A stretch of 64,000 nucleotides of DNA from Sphingomonas corticis (GCF_012035195.1 NZ_JAAVJH010000001.1:466366-530365), one strand, 5' to 3'. Counted from the stretch's first letter, positions 19,301-28,056 are shown. Translations and numbers: made by a program. The notes: a model not told the origin generated them from the letters alone.

Positions 19301-19375
19301 CTGTGCCCCCGCCGGGGCGGCCAGCGCGAAGGCCAGCGTCGACCCCGCGCAGGCGAGCAGAACCTTGCCCGTCAT
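16331..19375 (-). CDS. TonB-dependent outer-membrane receptor
   Basis: A 1014-residue receptor. Residues 1-24 form a signal peptide (MTGKVLLACAGSTLAFALAA, cleavage near AGA-Q). The plug follows at about 38-150: DIIVTGSLIRG, LNGKRIVQSAGSG, IEVLKDGAAATYGSDAIAGV. The rest is a beta-barrel ending in ALSQKF with terminal Phe. It belongs to the large sphingomonad class with conserved plug but variable barrel, often with long extracellular loops. The ligand is unknown; cysteine pairs in the barrel loops hint at disulfides. ATG 19375 follows GGAGAGGAGAAAGGG. Confidence 0.93.
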   Translation of the reverse strand: MTGKVLLACAGSTLAFALAAPAGAQIGGDPATIQTTEDAGPGAPDIIVTGSLIRGTPEDAAVPVDVISADELAKQGAPTAVELLKNLPTSNGVIGDANQFDSRSQGNEGVASVNLRGLGPQRTLVLLNGKRIVQSAGSGIPIVDINLIPSGAIGRIEVLKDGAAATYGSDAIAGVVNFITRDDQQGFLASGDYRYIKGSDGDYGGAISYGHSGDGFRMLASFGYQHRSELRTTDRDFTVQPYANNPQGGWTGGGNPGNFDFNATVGGLNFTTDLGCTAVGGFRSVTGSTTDRCFNNYGQFGNLVEPEDRYQAYVEVAFDVASNAKLTLTGLYGHSETRITTSPTYLPTLPPSANAAGGGGGVFQIPTYAPALRDYCAVYGAASNCLTAGGTPLAPALAFPVLFRPAFLAGNPLLIGGSNDRGSATSPRQSDSIRFTADLQIDLTPGLVLSAGGTYSEYYRDFGGTDTFGDLFQNALAGFGGQNCAYASAASRAGLTAAQVAALAGTNGCTFYNPFSTAIQVNPVTGQVNPNFAGTRSPAGFSLTPGAGLVNDVATFDNFFQDTRTVADTKLFVGDLVLSGSSGITLPGGELAFAIGAQYRKNNYARTYNDVSNLASFPCPGTPLNPAATCTQQTGALGFLGTNRNARLGDDVYAVFAELQVPIVDALNLQLSARYEDYGGSVGSTFDPQARAKLQITDWLGVRGGAGTTFRGPPAQNLDGNLTALQIIGTSFRAVDVNGNPNLAPESATTYNGGVIVEAGGFNASVDYFKYDLSGPIEGEPTQGIVNALFGASGTANCGNPAFAALQARFTFTAAGCGIANVQRLRTQVINSADVSTSGLDFQASFRGDLGPGRLLVGGAGTYVIEYKTGDVTVEGVVVQPTFDGVGQLNYQTTAYPIPQWKGNWYVQGDLDNMSLRIQFNYIDGYTDQRGAAIFGPNAAALAGASVTRGKEIGAFKTADVTYRLQFSTGTTIAVSALNIFDRDPPFARLDQNYDPFTGNPLGFTAKVALSQKF

Positions 19376-19591
19376 CCCTTTCTCCTCTCCTGGCGGTCGG
19401 AACGCTTCTCGGCTCCGTACCGTGGGTTCGATTTAGAACCCGATTGAGGATGAAGGTCAATAAGGCGGCGGGCAACTTTCTCGATTCGGCCCTACCTCCG
19501 CTTCGATTTCAGCGGGATGCTGGTTGCCGCGGCAAGGAAAAGCCGCGGCAGGGCCGCGCCGGGTCATCGGCGGTCGCGATACGACGCTGGA

Positions 19592-20656
19592 TCAATAGCC
19601 GTTCAGCCGCGCGAAGCGGTCGCGATGCCAGGCGGCATTGCCCCACATCGTCTCCAGCACCGCGGCACGCTTCAGGTACAGGCCAGCGGCATATTCGTCA
19701 GTCATGCCGACGCCGCCGTGCAGCTGCACCATCTCGCGGCTGACCAGCTTCAGCGTGTCGCCCGCCACCGCCTTGGCCAGGCTCACCGCCTGGTCGACGT
19801 CGGAGCGGCGCGCGTCGATCGCCTCCAGCGCGCCTTCCACCGCGGAGCGCATCAGCTCCAGCTCGGTCAGCATCTTCGCCATGCGGTGCTGCAGCGCCTG
19901 GAACGTCGACAGTACCTGCCCGAACTGGACGCGCTGCTTCAGATAGTCGTTGGTCTGGTGGAAGGCGCTCTCCGCCATGCCCAGCATCTCCGCCGCGATC
20001 ACCGCCGCGGCGCGATCGGCGATCGCCTGCGTCAGCTCCGGCCCGCCCAGCTTCTCGGCCGCCGCGCCGTCGAACGCCACGTCGGCGTGACTGCGCGAAT
20101 CCGCCATCCGGCGCGAGGAGACGGAAACGCCCTCGCCCTTCGCGACGAGGTAGAGGCCGTCGGTCGCCGCGACCACGAAGGCGTCGGCGGCGTCGCCCTC
20201 GGCGACGAACTTCTTCGTGCCGGTCAGCCTGCCGTCCGTCACCGTCGCGCCGATCGCGCGGTCGTGGATCGGGCCCTCGTCGATCGCCAGCGTCGCGATC
20301 GCCTCGCCCGCGGCCAGTCGCGGCAGCCACTCGCCCTTCGCGGCGTCCGACGATCCTTCGACGATCGCCGACGCCGCCACTGCGGTCGACGCCAGCGGCG
20401 AGGCCGCGAGATTGCGCCCCAGCTGCTCGACGACCAGGCCGAGCGAGAGGTAGCCGAAGGCGGAGCCGCCGTGCTCCTCCGGAATCAGCACGCCGGCCCA
20501 GCCCATCTGCCCGACGGCTTCCCATTGCCCACGGTCGAAACCCTCCGCGTTGCCCGCGTCGCGCATCTTGCGGAAGGCGGCGACCGGGCTCTCGTTGTCG
20601 GCCCACTCGCGCGCCATGTCGCGCAGCATCACCTGTTCGTCGTTCAGGACGGCCAT
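19592..20656 (-). CDS. Acyl-CoA dehydrogenase, small-type subunit
   Basis: A 354-residue acyl-CoA dehydrogenase-family protein (MAVLNDEQVMLRDMAREW) close in type to the one at 3241-4368: the same opening, a diverged middle domain and a conserved helical C-terminus (RVQFGQVLSTFQALQHRMAK, VQLHGGVGMTDEYAAGLYLK). It is downstream of the larger acyl-CoA dehydrogenase at 20859-22091, reproducing the large/small pair. GGAAAGGGAACGAC precedes ATG 20656. Confidence 0.88.
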   Translation of the reverse strand: MAVLNDEQVMLRDMAREWADNESPVAAFRKMRDAGNAEGFDRGQWEAVGQMGWAGVLIPEEHGGSAFGYLSLGLVVEQLGRNLAASPLASTAVAASAIVEGSSDAAKGEWLPRLAAGEAIATLAIDEGPIHDRAIGATVTDGRLTGTKKFVAEGDAADAFVVAATDGLYLVAKGEGVSVSSRRMADSRSHADVAFDGAAAEKLGGPELTQAIADRAAAVIAAEMLGMAESAFHQTNDYLKQRVQFGQVLSTFQALQHRMAKMLTELELMRSAVEGALEAIDARRSDVDQAVSLAKAVAGDTLKLVSREMVQLHGGVGMTDEYAAGLYLKRAAVLETMWGNAAWHRDRFARLNGY

Positions 20657-20689
20657 GTCGTTCCCTTTCCATCCGTCCCGTCCGTTCGC

Positions 20690-20790
20690 CCTGAGGAGGG
20701 ACTGAGCGCCAGCGAAGGCCCGTCACGAAGGGCTGCCTCAGCGCATGTCCTTCGAGACGCCGCTGCGCGGCTCCTCAGGACGAACGATCG
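20690..20790. repeat. Intergenic repeat of the 'CCTTCGAGACGCC...AGGACGAACG' family
   Basis: Contains TTCGCCCTGAGGAGGGACTG and, after a spacer, TCCTTCGAGACGCCGCTGCG with CTCCTCAGGACGAACG, an imperfect inverted pair. Same family as 3105-3218. Both copies lie between the members of an acyl-CoA dehydrogenase pair. Confidence 0.55.
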
Positions 20791-20858
20791 GAAGTTCCAA
20801 ACCGATGAAGGTCGGGCGAGCGGCATCTTCGCACCGCTCGCCCTTCCCCTCTCCTACC

Positions 20859-22091
20859 TCACTGGTGGTCCAGCATCCCCAGGATGCGCTTGGCGATGAC
20901 GTTGTTCTGGATCTCCGACGAACCGCCGTAGATCGACACCGCCTTCCCCCACAGCCAGCTGCGCGTCTGCGCCAGCTCGTCCTCGGAGAAGCCCTCGCCT
21001 TCCCAGCCCAGCCCCTGCATCCCCATGATCTCGATATTCAGCTCGGCGCGGTCCTGCGTGATGCGCGCGCCGACGTTCTTCATGATCGACGTGGCGGCGG
21101 ACGGCCCGGCATTGCCCTTCGCCTCCAGCGCGGCGCGGCGCAGCGTCAGCGCGAAGGCGCGCTGGTCCATTTCGTGCTTGATGATGCGCGTGCGCAGCTC
21201 GGCATCGTCGATCCGGCCTTCCGCGTCGGTGCCGCGATACTTCTTCGCGATGTCGGGCACGGTCTTGCCCGCGTTCATGCGACCGGCGGAGCCGCTGCCG
21301 CCGGACAGCGAGTTGCGCTCGTGCTGGAGCAGGCGCGTGCCGATCTCCCAGCCCTGCCCCTCGCGCCCGACCAGGTTTTCCTTGGGTACCTTCACGTCGG
21401 CGAAGAACGTCTCGCAGAACGGGGACTGGCCGCTGATGAGGCGGATCGGCTTGGTCTCGACCCCGGGCGCGTCCATGTCGATCAGCAGGAAGCTGATGCC
21501 CGCGTGCTTCTGCGACTTGTCCGTCCGCACCAGCGCGAAGCACTTGTCCGCCCACTGGCCGCCCGACGTCCAGGTCTTCTGCCCGTTGACGACATAGTGA
21601 TCGCCCTTGTCCTCCGCGAAAGTCTGAAGGCTCGCGAGATCGGAACCGGCACCCGGCTCCGAATAGCCCTGGCACCAGCGGACCTCGCCCTTGACGATGT
21701 CGGGGATATGCTGCCGCTTCTGCTCCTCGCTGCCATATTCCAGCAGCGTGGGGCCGAACATCATCACGCCCATGCCGCCGATCGGGTTCCAGGCGCCGAT
21801 CTTCGCCATCTCCTCCTGCAGCACGCGCGCCTCGGCGCGGGACAGGCCGCCGCCGCCATATTCCTTCGGCCAGGTCGGCACGCCCCAGCCCTTGGCGCCC
21901 ATCGCCTCGCGCCATTTCCGCTGCGCCGGCGTCTCCTCGGTCGGGCCGTCGACGGCGGACATGGCGTTGTCCTTGCCCCGTAGCGCGGGGTCGAAATTCT
22001 CGTCGAGCCACGCCTTCGCCTCGCCCCGGAACGCATCCAGGGGGTCGGCGGGGCTGCCGGAATCGTTGGCCAGTTCGGCGGCGGTCGCCAT
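20859..22091 (-). CDS. Acyl-CoA dehydrogenase, large-type subunit
   Basis: A 410-residue acyl-CoA dehydrogenase, clearly paralogous to the one at 1913-3097: shared WPKEYGGGGLS, WCQGYSEP-AGSDLASL, SPFCETFF-DVKVPKENLVG. It ends in SSEIQNNVIAKRILGML. An open frame extends far upstream, but the start is ATG 22091 with GGGAGAGA nine bases upstream, matching MATAAELANDSGSPADPLDA. Upstream of the small partner on the same strand; divergent from the MFS gene at 22212. Confidence 0.92.
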   Translation of the reverse strand: MATAAELANDSGSPADPLDAFRGEAKAWLDENFDPALRGKDNAMSAVDGPTEETPAQRKWREAMGAKGWGVPTWPKEYGGGGLSRAEARVLQEEMAKIGAWNPIGGMGVMMFGPTLLEYGSEEQKRQHIPDIVKGEVRWCQGYSEPGAGSDLASLQTFAEDKGDHYVVNGQKTWTSGGQWADKCFALVRTDKSQKHAGISFLLIDMDAPGVETKPIRLISGQSPFCETFFADVKVPKENLVGREGQGWEIGTRLLQHERNSLSGGSGSAGRMNAGKTVPDIAKKYRGTDAEGRIDDAELRTRIIKHEMDQRAFALTLRRAALEAKGNAGPSAATSIMKNVGARITQDRAELNIEIMGMQGLGWEGEGFSEDELAQTRSWLWGKAVSIYGGSSEIQNNVIAKRILGMLDHQ

Positions 22092-22211
22092 GTCGCATTC
22101 TCTCCCGCAACAGCGATTCAGAAGATCGGGTATGGTCGCTGCATCGCACGCCCGGCGACGCAGGTAAAGCGGGAAGACAGCGTCGGCGCACTCGGCTACA
22201 CCCCCGCGTCG

Positions 22212-23432
22212 ATGATCCGCTTCGATCACCGCGCCGTTCCCATCGTGCTGGCCGCCGTCACCGTCGACGTGATCGGCTTCGGCATCGTCATGCCGGTGCT
22301 TCCCGCGCTCGTCACCGAGCTGGGGCGGGTCGACCTGCCGGAGGCGACGCGGATCGCGGGATGGATGCTGGCGGTGTTCGCGATCGGCCAGTTCGTCGCC
22401 GGGCCGGTGCTCGGGAACCTGGGCGACCGGTACGGACGGCGCCCGGTGCTGATCGCCGCCATGGTCGGCTTCGCGCTCGATTACCTGCTGATGGCCGCCG
22501 CGCCGAGCCTGATGTGGCTGTTCGTCGGGCGCGCGATCGCGGGGGTGTGCGGCGCCACCTTCGGCCCCGCCGGCGCGGTGATCGCCGATGTCAGCACGCC
22601 GGAAAGACGCGCGCAGGCGTTCGGCCTGCTGGGCGCCGCGTTCGGCATCGGCTTCATCGTCGGCCCGGCGCTCGGCGGGCTGGTCGCCGGCTGGGGCGTG
22701 CGCGCGCCGTTCGTCGTCGCCGCCGCGCTGGCCGCGCTCAACGCGCTGACCATGCTGCTCTTCCTTCCGGAAACGCTGAAGCCGGAGAACCGCCGCCCGT
22801 TCCGGCTGGCCGACGCGCACGTCGTCGGCGCGTTCCGTCCGCTGTTCGCCGCGGGCAACGCCGCGCCGCTGCTGGTCGCCTGGTTCCTGTGGCAATTGGG
22901 CGGCGTGGTCTATCCCACGGTGTGGAGCTTTTGGGCGACGCTTCGCTTCGGCTGGGACGCGGGGCAGATCGGCTGGAGCCTCGCCTGGGTCGGCTTCCTG
23001 CAATTGCTGGTGCAGGTGTTCGTCACCGGCCGCGCCGTCCGGCGGCTGGGCGAGCGCGCCGCGGCGGTGATCGGGCTGGTGGCGGGTGCGGCGACGCTGG
23101 TCGCCTATGCCTTCACGACGCAGGGGTGGCAGGTCTACGCCTTCTTCCTCGTCGGCGCGTTCGGTGCGCTCGCCTGGCCGGCGATGAACGGGATGCTCAG
23201 CCGGCTGGTCGACGCGACGCGGCAGGGGGCATTGCAGGGCGGGCTGGGCAGCATGAACTCGGTCGCCGCGATCGTCGGCCCGCTGCTCGCCGCGCAGAGC
23301 CTCGCGTGGGGGGCGGGCCGCGGCTTCGACGGGCTCGCCTTCCTGCTGGCGGGCGTGCTGATCGCGGCGGCGGCGTTGATCGTGGCCTTCCTCGTCCCCA
23401 CCCTTCGCGCATCGCAAGGAGACAGCCTATGA
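22212..23432 (+). CDS. MFS drug-type efflux transporter (TetA/TCR-like)
   Basis: A 406-residue 12-helix MFS protein. Early motifs match the tetracycline-resistance-type group: [20 protein letters not shown] and the motif A sequence [15 protein letters not shown]. Motif C-like [16 protein letters not shown] is present. Efflux of a hydrophobic compound is the usual role; drug identity cannot be deduced. There is no convincing Shine-Dalgarno before ATG 22212. Its stop overlaps the start of the glutathione-transferase gene by four bases (ATGA), so the two are translationally coupled. Confidence 0.88.
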   Translation: MIRFDHRAVPIVLAAVTVDVIGFGIVMPVLPALVTELGRVDLPEATRIAGWMLAVFAIGQFVAGPVLGNLGDRYGRRPVLIAAMVGFALDYLLMAAAPSLMWLFVGRAIAGVCGATFGPAGAVIADVSTPERRAQAFGLLGAAFGIGFIVGPALGGLVAGWGVRAPFVVAAALAALNALTMLLFLPETLKPENRRPFRLADAHVVGAFRPLFAAGNAAPLLVAWFLWQLGGVVYPTVWSFWATLRFGWDAGQIGWSLAWVGFLQLLVQVFVTGRAVRRLGERAAAVIGLVAGAATLVAYAFTTQGWQVYAFFLVGAFGALAWPAMNGMLSRLVDATRQGALQGGLGSMNSVAAIVGPLLAAQSLAWGAGRGFDGLAFLLAGVLIAAAALIVAFLVPTLRASQGDSL

Positions 23433-24118
23433 TCGAGCTTTATTACTGGCCGACGCCCAACGGGCACAAGATCACGCTCTTCCTGGAGGAAGCCGGGCTC
23501 GACTACACGATCCATCCCGTCAACATCGGCAAGGGGGAGCAGTTCGCGCCCGAGTTCCTGCGCTTCTCGCCCAACAACCGCATGCCCGCGATCATCGACC
23601 GTGCGCCGACCGATGGGGGCGAGCCGATCACCGTGTTCGAGAGCGGCGCGATCCTCCTCTATCTCGCGCACAAGACCGGCCGGTTCGGCGGCGCGGACCC
23701 GCGCGGGCACGTCCAGGTGCTGGAATGGCTGATGTGGCAAATGGGCGGCCTGGGCCCGATGCTGGGGCAGAACCATCATTTCACCCGCTATGCGCCGGAG
23801 AAGATCCCCTACGCCATCGACCGCTACGTAAAGGAGACGAACCGGCTGTACGGCGTGCTCGACCGGCGGCTGGAGGGGCGCGCATTCATCGTCGGCGACG
23901 ACTATACGGTGGCGGACATGGCCTGCTTCCCGTGGATCCTGCCCGAAGCGCAGGGGCAGGACATGGCGCAATTCCCGAACCTGGCGCGCTGGCACGCCGC
24001 GGTAAAGGCGCGGCCCGCGACGGAGCGCGCCTATGCCAAGGGACGCGAGGTGCAGGCGCAACCGGTCGAGATGAGCGAGGAGCAGAAGAAGGTGCTGTTC
24101 GGTCAGACGGCGCGGTAG
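23429..24118 (+). CDS. Glutathione S-transferase (Nu/Ure2p-like)
   Basis: A 229-residue GST. The N-terminal thioredoxin fold opens [20 protein letters not shown] and contains the cis-Pro/glutathione-binding NNRMPAI and ESGAILLYLA. The C-terminal helical part has FIVGDDYTVADMACFPWI, the family N-capping box. WPTPNGHK is typical of YfcG/YghU-type enzymes, which reduce disulfides rather than conjugate. AAGGAGA precedes ATG 23429, which overlaps the MFS stop. Confidence 0.92.
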   Translation: MIELYYWPTPNGHKITLFLEEAGLDYTIHPVNIGKGEQFAPEFLRFSPNNRMPAIIDRAPTDGGEPITVFESGAILLYLAHKTGRFGGADPRGHVQVLEWLMWQMGGLGPMLGQNHHFTRYAPEKIPYAIDRYVKETNRLYGVLDRRLEGRAFIVGDDYTVADMACFPWILPEAQGQDMAQFPNLARWHAAVKARPATERAYAKGREVQAQPVEMSEEQKKVLFGQTAR

Positions 24119-24121
24119 CCC

Positions 24122-24192
24122 CCCTTCGTTCGGCCTGAGCGAAGGCGAGGGCTAGGCGCTTGTGCTTCGACTTCGCTCAGCACGAACGGGGG
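24122..24192. repeat. Intergenic palindromic repeat, 'GCTTCGAC...CAGCACGAACGG' family
   Basis: Left half CCCTTCGTTCGGCCTGAGCG, right half TTCGACTTCGCTCAGCACGA then ACGGGGG. It resembles the copy at 8138-8206 and lies between convergent GST and SDR genes. Confidence 0.6.
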
Positions 24193-24197
24193 TCCTG

Positions 24198-24983
24198 CTA
24201 CCCCTCCCGCCCCGGACGGCGGCTGAGCCCCACGTCCAGGTGCGCGCCCGCGTCCACCAGCATCACCTCGCCCGTGATCGCGCGCGTGGCGGGGTCGAGC
24301 AGCATCTCGACCGGCGCGGCGACGTCGTCCGGCCCCGCCGCCAGCGCCATCGGCGTGGCGGCGGCGATGCGGGCGTTCAGCTTCGCAAAGCCCTCCTCGC
24401 CCAGCCGGTTCTCGAACCAGCCGGTGCCGACGTAGCCGGGCGCCACCGCGTTCACGCGGATCGCGGGCGCCAGCACCCGCGCCAGGCTCTTCGTCATCGT
24501 CACCAGCGCGCCTTTGGACGCGGCATAGGCGACCGACGATCCGATGCCGAACACCCCGGCCACGCTGGCGACGTTCACGACCGCACCGATCCCGCCGGCG
24601 CGCATCGCGGGCGCCGCGGCGCGGATCATCTGGAAGGGAGCGATCGTGTTCAGCCGGTAGATGTCGACGAAATCCTCCGCCTCCAGCGCGTCGAGATCCT
24701 CGTGCGCGGCGAACTTCGTGCGGCCGGCGTTGTTGACGAGGAAGTCCACCCGGCCGAACGCCGCCTGCGCCGCCTCCACCAGCGCGTGGCACTGCGCGTC
24801 CTCGACGATGTCGGCCTGCACCGCGACGGCGCCCTCGCCCACCTCCGCGACCAGCGCTTCCGCCGCGTCGCGGCTGGACGCATAATTGACGACGCAGCGC
24901 ACGCCGCGCGCCGCCAGCCGGCGAACCACCGCCGCGCCGATGCCGGTGCCGCCTCCCGTCACGATCGCCACTGCGTCACGCAT
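24198..24983 (-). CDS. Short-chain dehydrogenase/reductase
   Basis: A 261-residue SDR: VTGGGTGIGAAVV, NNAGRTKFA, catalytic SVAYAASKGALVTM (Tyr-x-x-x-Lys), and a C-terminal GEVMLVDAGAHLDVG. RCVVNYASSRD after beta2 suggests NADP, which is inference. GGGAGAGGGCG precedes ATG 24983. It is divergent from the acyl-CoA synthetase at 25052 with a 68-bp gap. Confidence 0.9.
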   Translation of the reverse strand: MRDAVAIVTGGGTGIGAAVVRRLAARGVRCVVNYASSRDAAEALVAEVGEGAVAVQADIVEDAQCHALVEAAQAAFGRVDFLVNNAGRTKFAAHEDLDALEAEDFVDIYRLNTIAPFQMIRAAAPAMRAGGIGAVVNVASVAGVFGIGSSVAYAASKGALVTMTKSLARVLAPAIRVNAVAPGYVGTGWFENRLGEEGFAKLNARIAAATPMALAAGPDDVAAPVEMLLDPATRAITGEVMLVDAGAHLDVGLSRRPGREG

Positions 24984-25051
24984 CGCCCTCTCCCGTCCTT
25001 TTCGAACATTGCGTATGGCATTCGCCGGCAGCTTCGCCTAGCCGTGGCGGT

Positions 25052-26575
25052 ATGACGACCCCGCTCGACGCCGCGTTCGGCACCCTGCCCGAGCTGATCC
25101 GCGCCACCGCCAGCGCGCAGCCGGCGAAGCTCGCCATCGCCGACGGCGACGCGCAGGTCAGCTACGAGGAACTGGACCGCGCGATGGACCGCATCGCCGC
25201 CGCGCTCCAGCGCGACGGTACGGCGCAGCGGCAGGCGGTCGCCTCCGTCGCCTATCCGTGCGTCGCGCAGGCGCTCGTCTTCCTCGGCACCCTGCGCGCG
25301 GGATCGGTCGCCGCGCCGATCCAGCCCTCGGCGACGCCCGCGCAGATCGCGGGGATGATCGCCGACAGCGGGGCCGACATCGTCTTCCTCGACGCCGCCA
25401 ACGCCGACGCACTGGTGGGACAGGACATCGCCGCGAGGGTGGTGATGCTGGAGGAGCTGGACGCGTGGCTCGCCCCCGCCGGTGCGAAACCACAGCCGGT
25501 GGAGATCGCGCCCGAGGACGGCTTCAACATCATCTATTCCTCCGGCACGACGGGCGTGCCCAAGGGGATCGTGCAGAGCCATGCGATGCGCTGGCAGCAC
25601 CTGTCGCGCAACGCCGCGGCAGGCTTCGACACCGCGGTCACGCTGCTGTCGACCCCGCTCTACTCGAACACCACGCTGGTCAGCTTCCTGCCGACGCTGG
25701 GTTGGGGCGGCAGCGTGGTGCTGATGAAGAAGTTCGACGCGCGCCGCTATCTCGAGCTCGCCGAACGCTATCGCGCGACGCACACGATGCTGGTGCCGGT
25801 GCAGTACCAGCGGATCATGGCGCTGGACGACTTCGACCGCTTCGACCTGTCCGCCTTTCGCTTCAAGACCTGCACCTCCGCCCCGTTCAAGGCGGAGCTG
25901 AAGGCGGACGTGGTGGCGCGCTGGCCGGGGCTGCTGGTCGAATATTACGGCATGACCGAGGGCGGCGGCTCCACCGCGCTGAACGCGACCGAGCATCGCG
26001 ACAAGCTGCACACCGTCGGCCGCCCGCTGCCCGACCACGACATCCGCCTGATCGACGACGAGGGCAACGAGGTGCCGCCCGGCGGCACCGGGGAAATCGT
26101 CGGCCGGTCCGCGGCGATGATGAACGGCTATCACGGGCGCGAGCAGGCGACGCGCGACGCCACCTGGACCAGCGCGGACGGCCTGCGCTTCATCCGCCAC
26201 GGCGATGTCGGCCGCTTCGACGAGGACGGTTTCCTGGTGCTGATGGACCGCAAGAAGGACATGATCATTTCCGGGGGCTTCAACATCTACCCCTCGGACA
26301 TCGAGGCGGTGCTGGCGGAGCATCCCGCGGTCGCTGACTGCACCGTCGTCGGCGTGCCGAGCGAACAATGGGGCGAGACGCCGGTCGGCTTCTACGTGCC
26401 GCGCGAGGGCGCGGAAGCCGGCGTGGACGACGTGCTGGCGGAAACGAACGCGAAGCTGGGAAAGACGCAGCGCCTTTCCGCGCTCTACCAGGCGGACGAA
26501 CTGCCGAGGAGCGCGATCGGCAAGGTGCTGAAGCGCGAGCTGCGCGACCGGCTGGCGGCGGGGGAATTCGCCTGA
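25052..26575 (+). CDS. Acyl-CoA synthetase (AMP-forming)
   Basis: A 507-residue adenylate-forming enzyme that activates a carboxylic acid to its CoA ester through an acyl-AMP. P-loop IYSSGTTGVPKGIVQS near residue 162, YYGMTEGGG near 298, hinge region DRKKDMIISGGFNIYPSD near 398, catalytic lysine in SAIGKVLKRE near 490. Substrate range is not readable from motifs. It is followed by a thioesterase-family gene after a repeat, so activation and release of acyl-CoA are encoded side by side. Confidence 0.93.
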   Translation: MTTPLDAAFGTLPELIRATASAQPAKLAIADGDAQVSYEELDRAMDRIAAALQRDGTAQRQAVASVAYPCVAQALVFLGTLRAGSVAAPIQPSATPAQIAGMIADSGADIVFLDAANADALVGQDIAARVVMLEELDAWLAPAGAKPQPVEIAPEDGFNIIYSSGTTGVPKGIVQSHAMRWQHLSRNAAAGFDTAVTLLSTPLYSNTTLVSFLPTLGWGGSVVLMKKFDARRYLELAERYRATHTMLVPVQYQRIMALDDFDRFDLSAFRFKTCTSAPFKAELKADVVARWPGLLVEYYGMTEGGGSTALNATEHRDKLHTVGRPLPDHDIRLIDDEGNEVPPGGTGEIVGRSAAMMNGYHGREQATRDATWTSADGLRFIRHGDVGRFDEDGFLVLMDRKKDMIISGGFNIYPSDIEAVLAEHPAVADCTVVGVPSEQWGETPVGFYVPREGAEAGVDDVLAETNAKLGKTQRLSALYQADELPRSAIGKVLKRELRDRLAAGEFA

Positions 26576-26581
26576 GGCGCC

Positions 26582-26663
26582 GTCACCCCGGCCTTGGCCG
26601 GGAGCCAGAGTACCAGGCGTGCACGTCCGCGGCCCTGGGTGCCGGGACAGGTCCGGCATGACG
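26582..26663. repeat. Sphingomonad-type palindromic repeat pair
   Basis: GTCACCCCGGCCTTGGCCGGG followed about 40 bases later by GCCGGGACAGGTCCGGCATGAC, each an internal hairpin. Same layout as 404-508 and 11175-11255. Confidence 0.7.
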
Positions 26664-26680
26664 AACACGGGGGATAAGGC

Positions 26681-27463
26681 ATGACACTGAAGGAAATTCT
26701 CGACGCGCTGGCGCCGCAGCCGGACGGCATGGCGTGGCGCGGCGTCATTCCCGACGGCTGGCTGCAGGGCCGCACCTCGTTCGGCGGACTGTCCGCCGCC
26801 ATCGCGCTCCACTGCGCCATGCGGTCGGAGCCGGACCTGCCGCCGCTGCGCTCCGCGCAGGTCAGCTTCATCGGGCCGCTCGCCGGTCCGATCCAGGTCG
26901 TGACGCACAAGCTGCGGCGCGGCAAGAACGCCGCCTTCATCCAGGCGGACGTGGAGAGCGAGGCGGGGCTGGGCCTTCGCTGCACCTTCGTCTTCATGCG
27001 CGCGATCGAGAGCGAGATCGACCACGAGGACACGCCCGCGCCCGATTTCCCCCGTCCGGGGCCCGACGACACGACGTTCAAGGGCAACCCGCATGTCGCC
27101 TTCACGCGCAATTTCGAGTTCCTCGATCGGCGCGAGGGGCCCAACCTGAAGCCCGCCGAGTGGCTGCGCTGGACCCGGCTGAACGAGCGCGAGGGGATCG
27201 ACCCTGTGGTGGAGCTGATCGCCATTGCCGACTGCCTGCCCCCGGCGGCACTGCGCATCCTGGGCCGCAACGTGCCGATGAGTTCGCTGACGTGGATCTT
27301 CAACGTGCTAGGCCCGCAACCCGCGACCGAGGACGGCTGGTGGCTGCTGCGCTCCGACGCGGACTATGCCCATGCGGGCAGCTCGTCGCAGGTGATGGGC
27401 GTGTGGAACGCGCGCGGCGAGAAGGTAGCCGAGCAGATGCAGTCGGTCGCGATCTTCGGCTGA
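26681..27463 (+). CDS. Thioesterase-like (TesB-type double hotdog) protein
   Basis: A 260-residue protein of the thioesterase-like superfamily with two hotdog repeats. N-terminal half has LQGRTSFGGLSAAIALHCAM and RSAQVSFIGPLAGPIQV. C-terminal half has SSLTWIFNVLGPQP and WWLLRSDADYAHAGSSSQVM, equivalent to the TesB active-site half. Likely hydrolyses an acyl-CoA. ATG 26681 follows GGGGGATAAGGC, directly after a palindromic repeat. Confidence 0.82.
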   Translation: MTLKEILDALAPQPDGMAWRGVIPDGWLQGRTSFGGLSAAIALHCAMRSEPDLPPLRSAQVSFIGPLAGPIQVVTHKLRRGKNAAFIQADVESEAGLGLRCTFVFMRAIESEIDHEDTPAPDFPRPGPDDTTFKGNPHVAFTRNFEFLDRREGPNLKPAEWLRWTRLNEREGIDPVVELIAIADCLPPAALRILGRNVPMSSLTWIFNVLGPQPATEDGWWLLRSDADYAHAGSSSQVMGVWNARGEKVAEQMQSVAIFG

Positions 27464-27534
27464 TACAATTCGCGACAAAGCGGGGGCGTCGCGGACACAG
27501 TGCGGCGACACGCACGGGATAGAGGGGATCATCG

Positions 27535-27553
27535 ACGGCGCACCCTGCGCCGT
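27535..27553. promoter_or_regulatory. Perfect 8-bp inverted repeat in the EF-hand gene leader
   Basis: ACGGCGCA-CCC-TGCGCCGT lies 20 bases before the EF-hand gene start. There is no T-tract, so it is not an intrinsic terminator of the thioesterase gene. It could be an operator or an mRNA hairpin. Confidence 0.35.
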
Positions 27554-27573
27554 GCGCATCGGGACCCAATGAA

Positions 27574-28029
27574 ATGAAGCGCCTTCTTCCCCTCCTCGCT
27601 CTGACGATGTCCGGCGGCGCACTGGCGCAGACGCCCCCGCCGCCCCCCCCGCCCGCCGGCGCACCACACCCGGCCGACGCCGATCGCGACGGCATGGTCA
27701 CCCGCGCCGAGGCGCTCGCCGACGCCGACCGCCGCTTCGCCGAGATGGATGCGGACAAGGACGGCAAGGTGACGCGCGAGGAGCGTCGCGCCTTCCGCGA
27801 CGCGCACCGCCCGGGTCCGGCCCGCGCCGGCCGACCCGACGGTCCACGGCCCGATCGCGACCGCGCCGGCCGGCGGGGAGGCGAGGAGACCACGCAGGCG
27901 CAGTTCCGCGATCGCGCCGCCGCGATGTTCGACCGCACCGACACCAACCGCGACGGCCGCATCGACGCGCAGGAGCGGGAGGCGGCGCGGCTGCTGATGC
28001 GGTCGCGCATGATCGAGCGGCGCGACTGA
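27574..28029 (+). CDS. Secreted EF-hand calcium-binding protein
   Basis: A 151-residue protein with a signal peptide (MKRLLPLLALTMSGGALA, cleavage near residue 18) and a proline-rich linker. Three EF-hand loops are visible: DADRDGMVTRAE at ~35, DADKDGKVTREE at ~59 and DTNRDGRIDAQE at ~122, each with the DxDxDG pattern. Periplasmic calcium binding is likely. It is 27 bases upstream of a two-component system on the same strand, a common arrangement in sphingomonads, and may feed signal to it (inference). Confidence 0.88.
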   Translation: MKRLLPLLALTMSGGALAQTPPPPPPPAGAPHPADADRDGMVTRAEALADADRRFAEMDADKDGKVTREERRAFRDAHRPGPARAGRPDGPRPDRDRAGRRGGEETTQAQFRDRAAAMFDRTDTNRDGRIDAQEREAARLLMRSRMIERRD

Positions 28030-28056
28030 CGCCCCCTTCCAAACGGACCCGCCGCC

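Noticed and set aside
22092..23417. An N-terminal extension of the acyl-CoA dehydrogenase at 20859 of over 400 residues
   Set aside because: The extension is antisense to an MFS gene with clear motifs and has low-complexity composition; the ATG at 22091 has its own ribosome-binding site.
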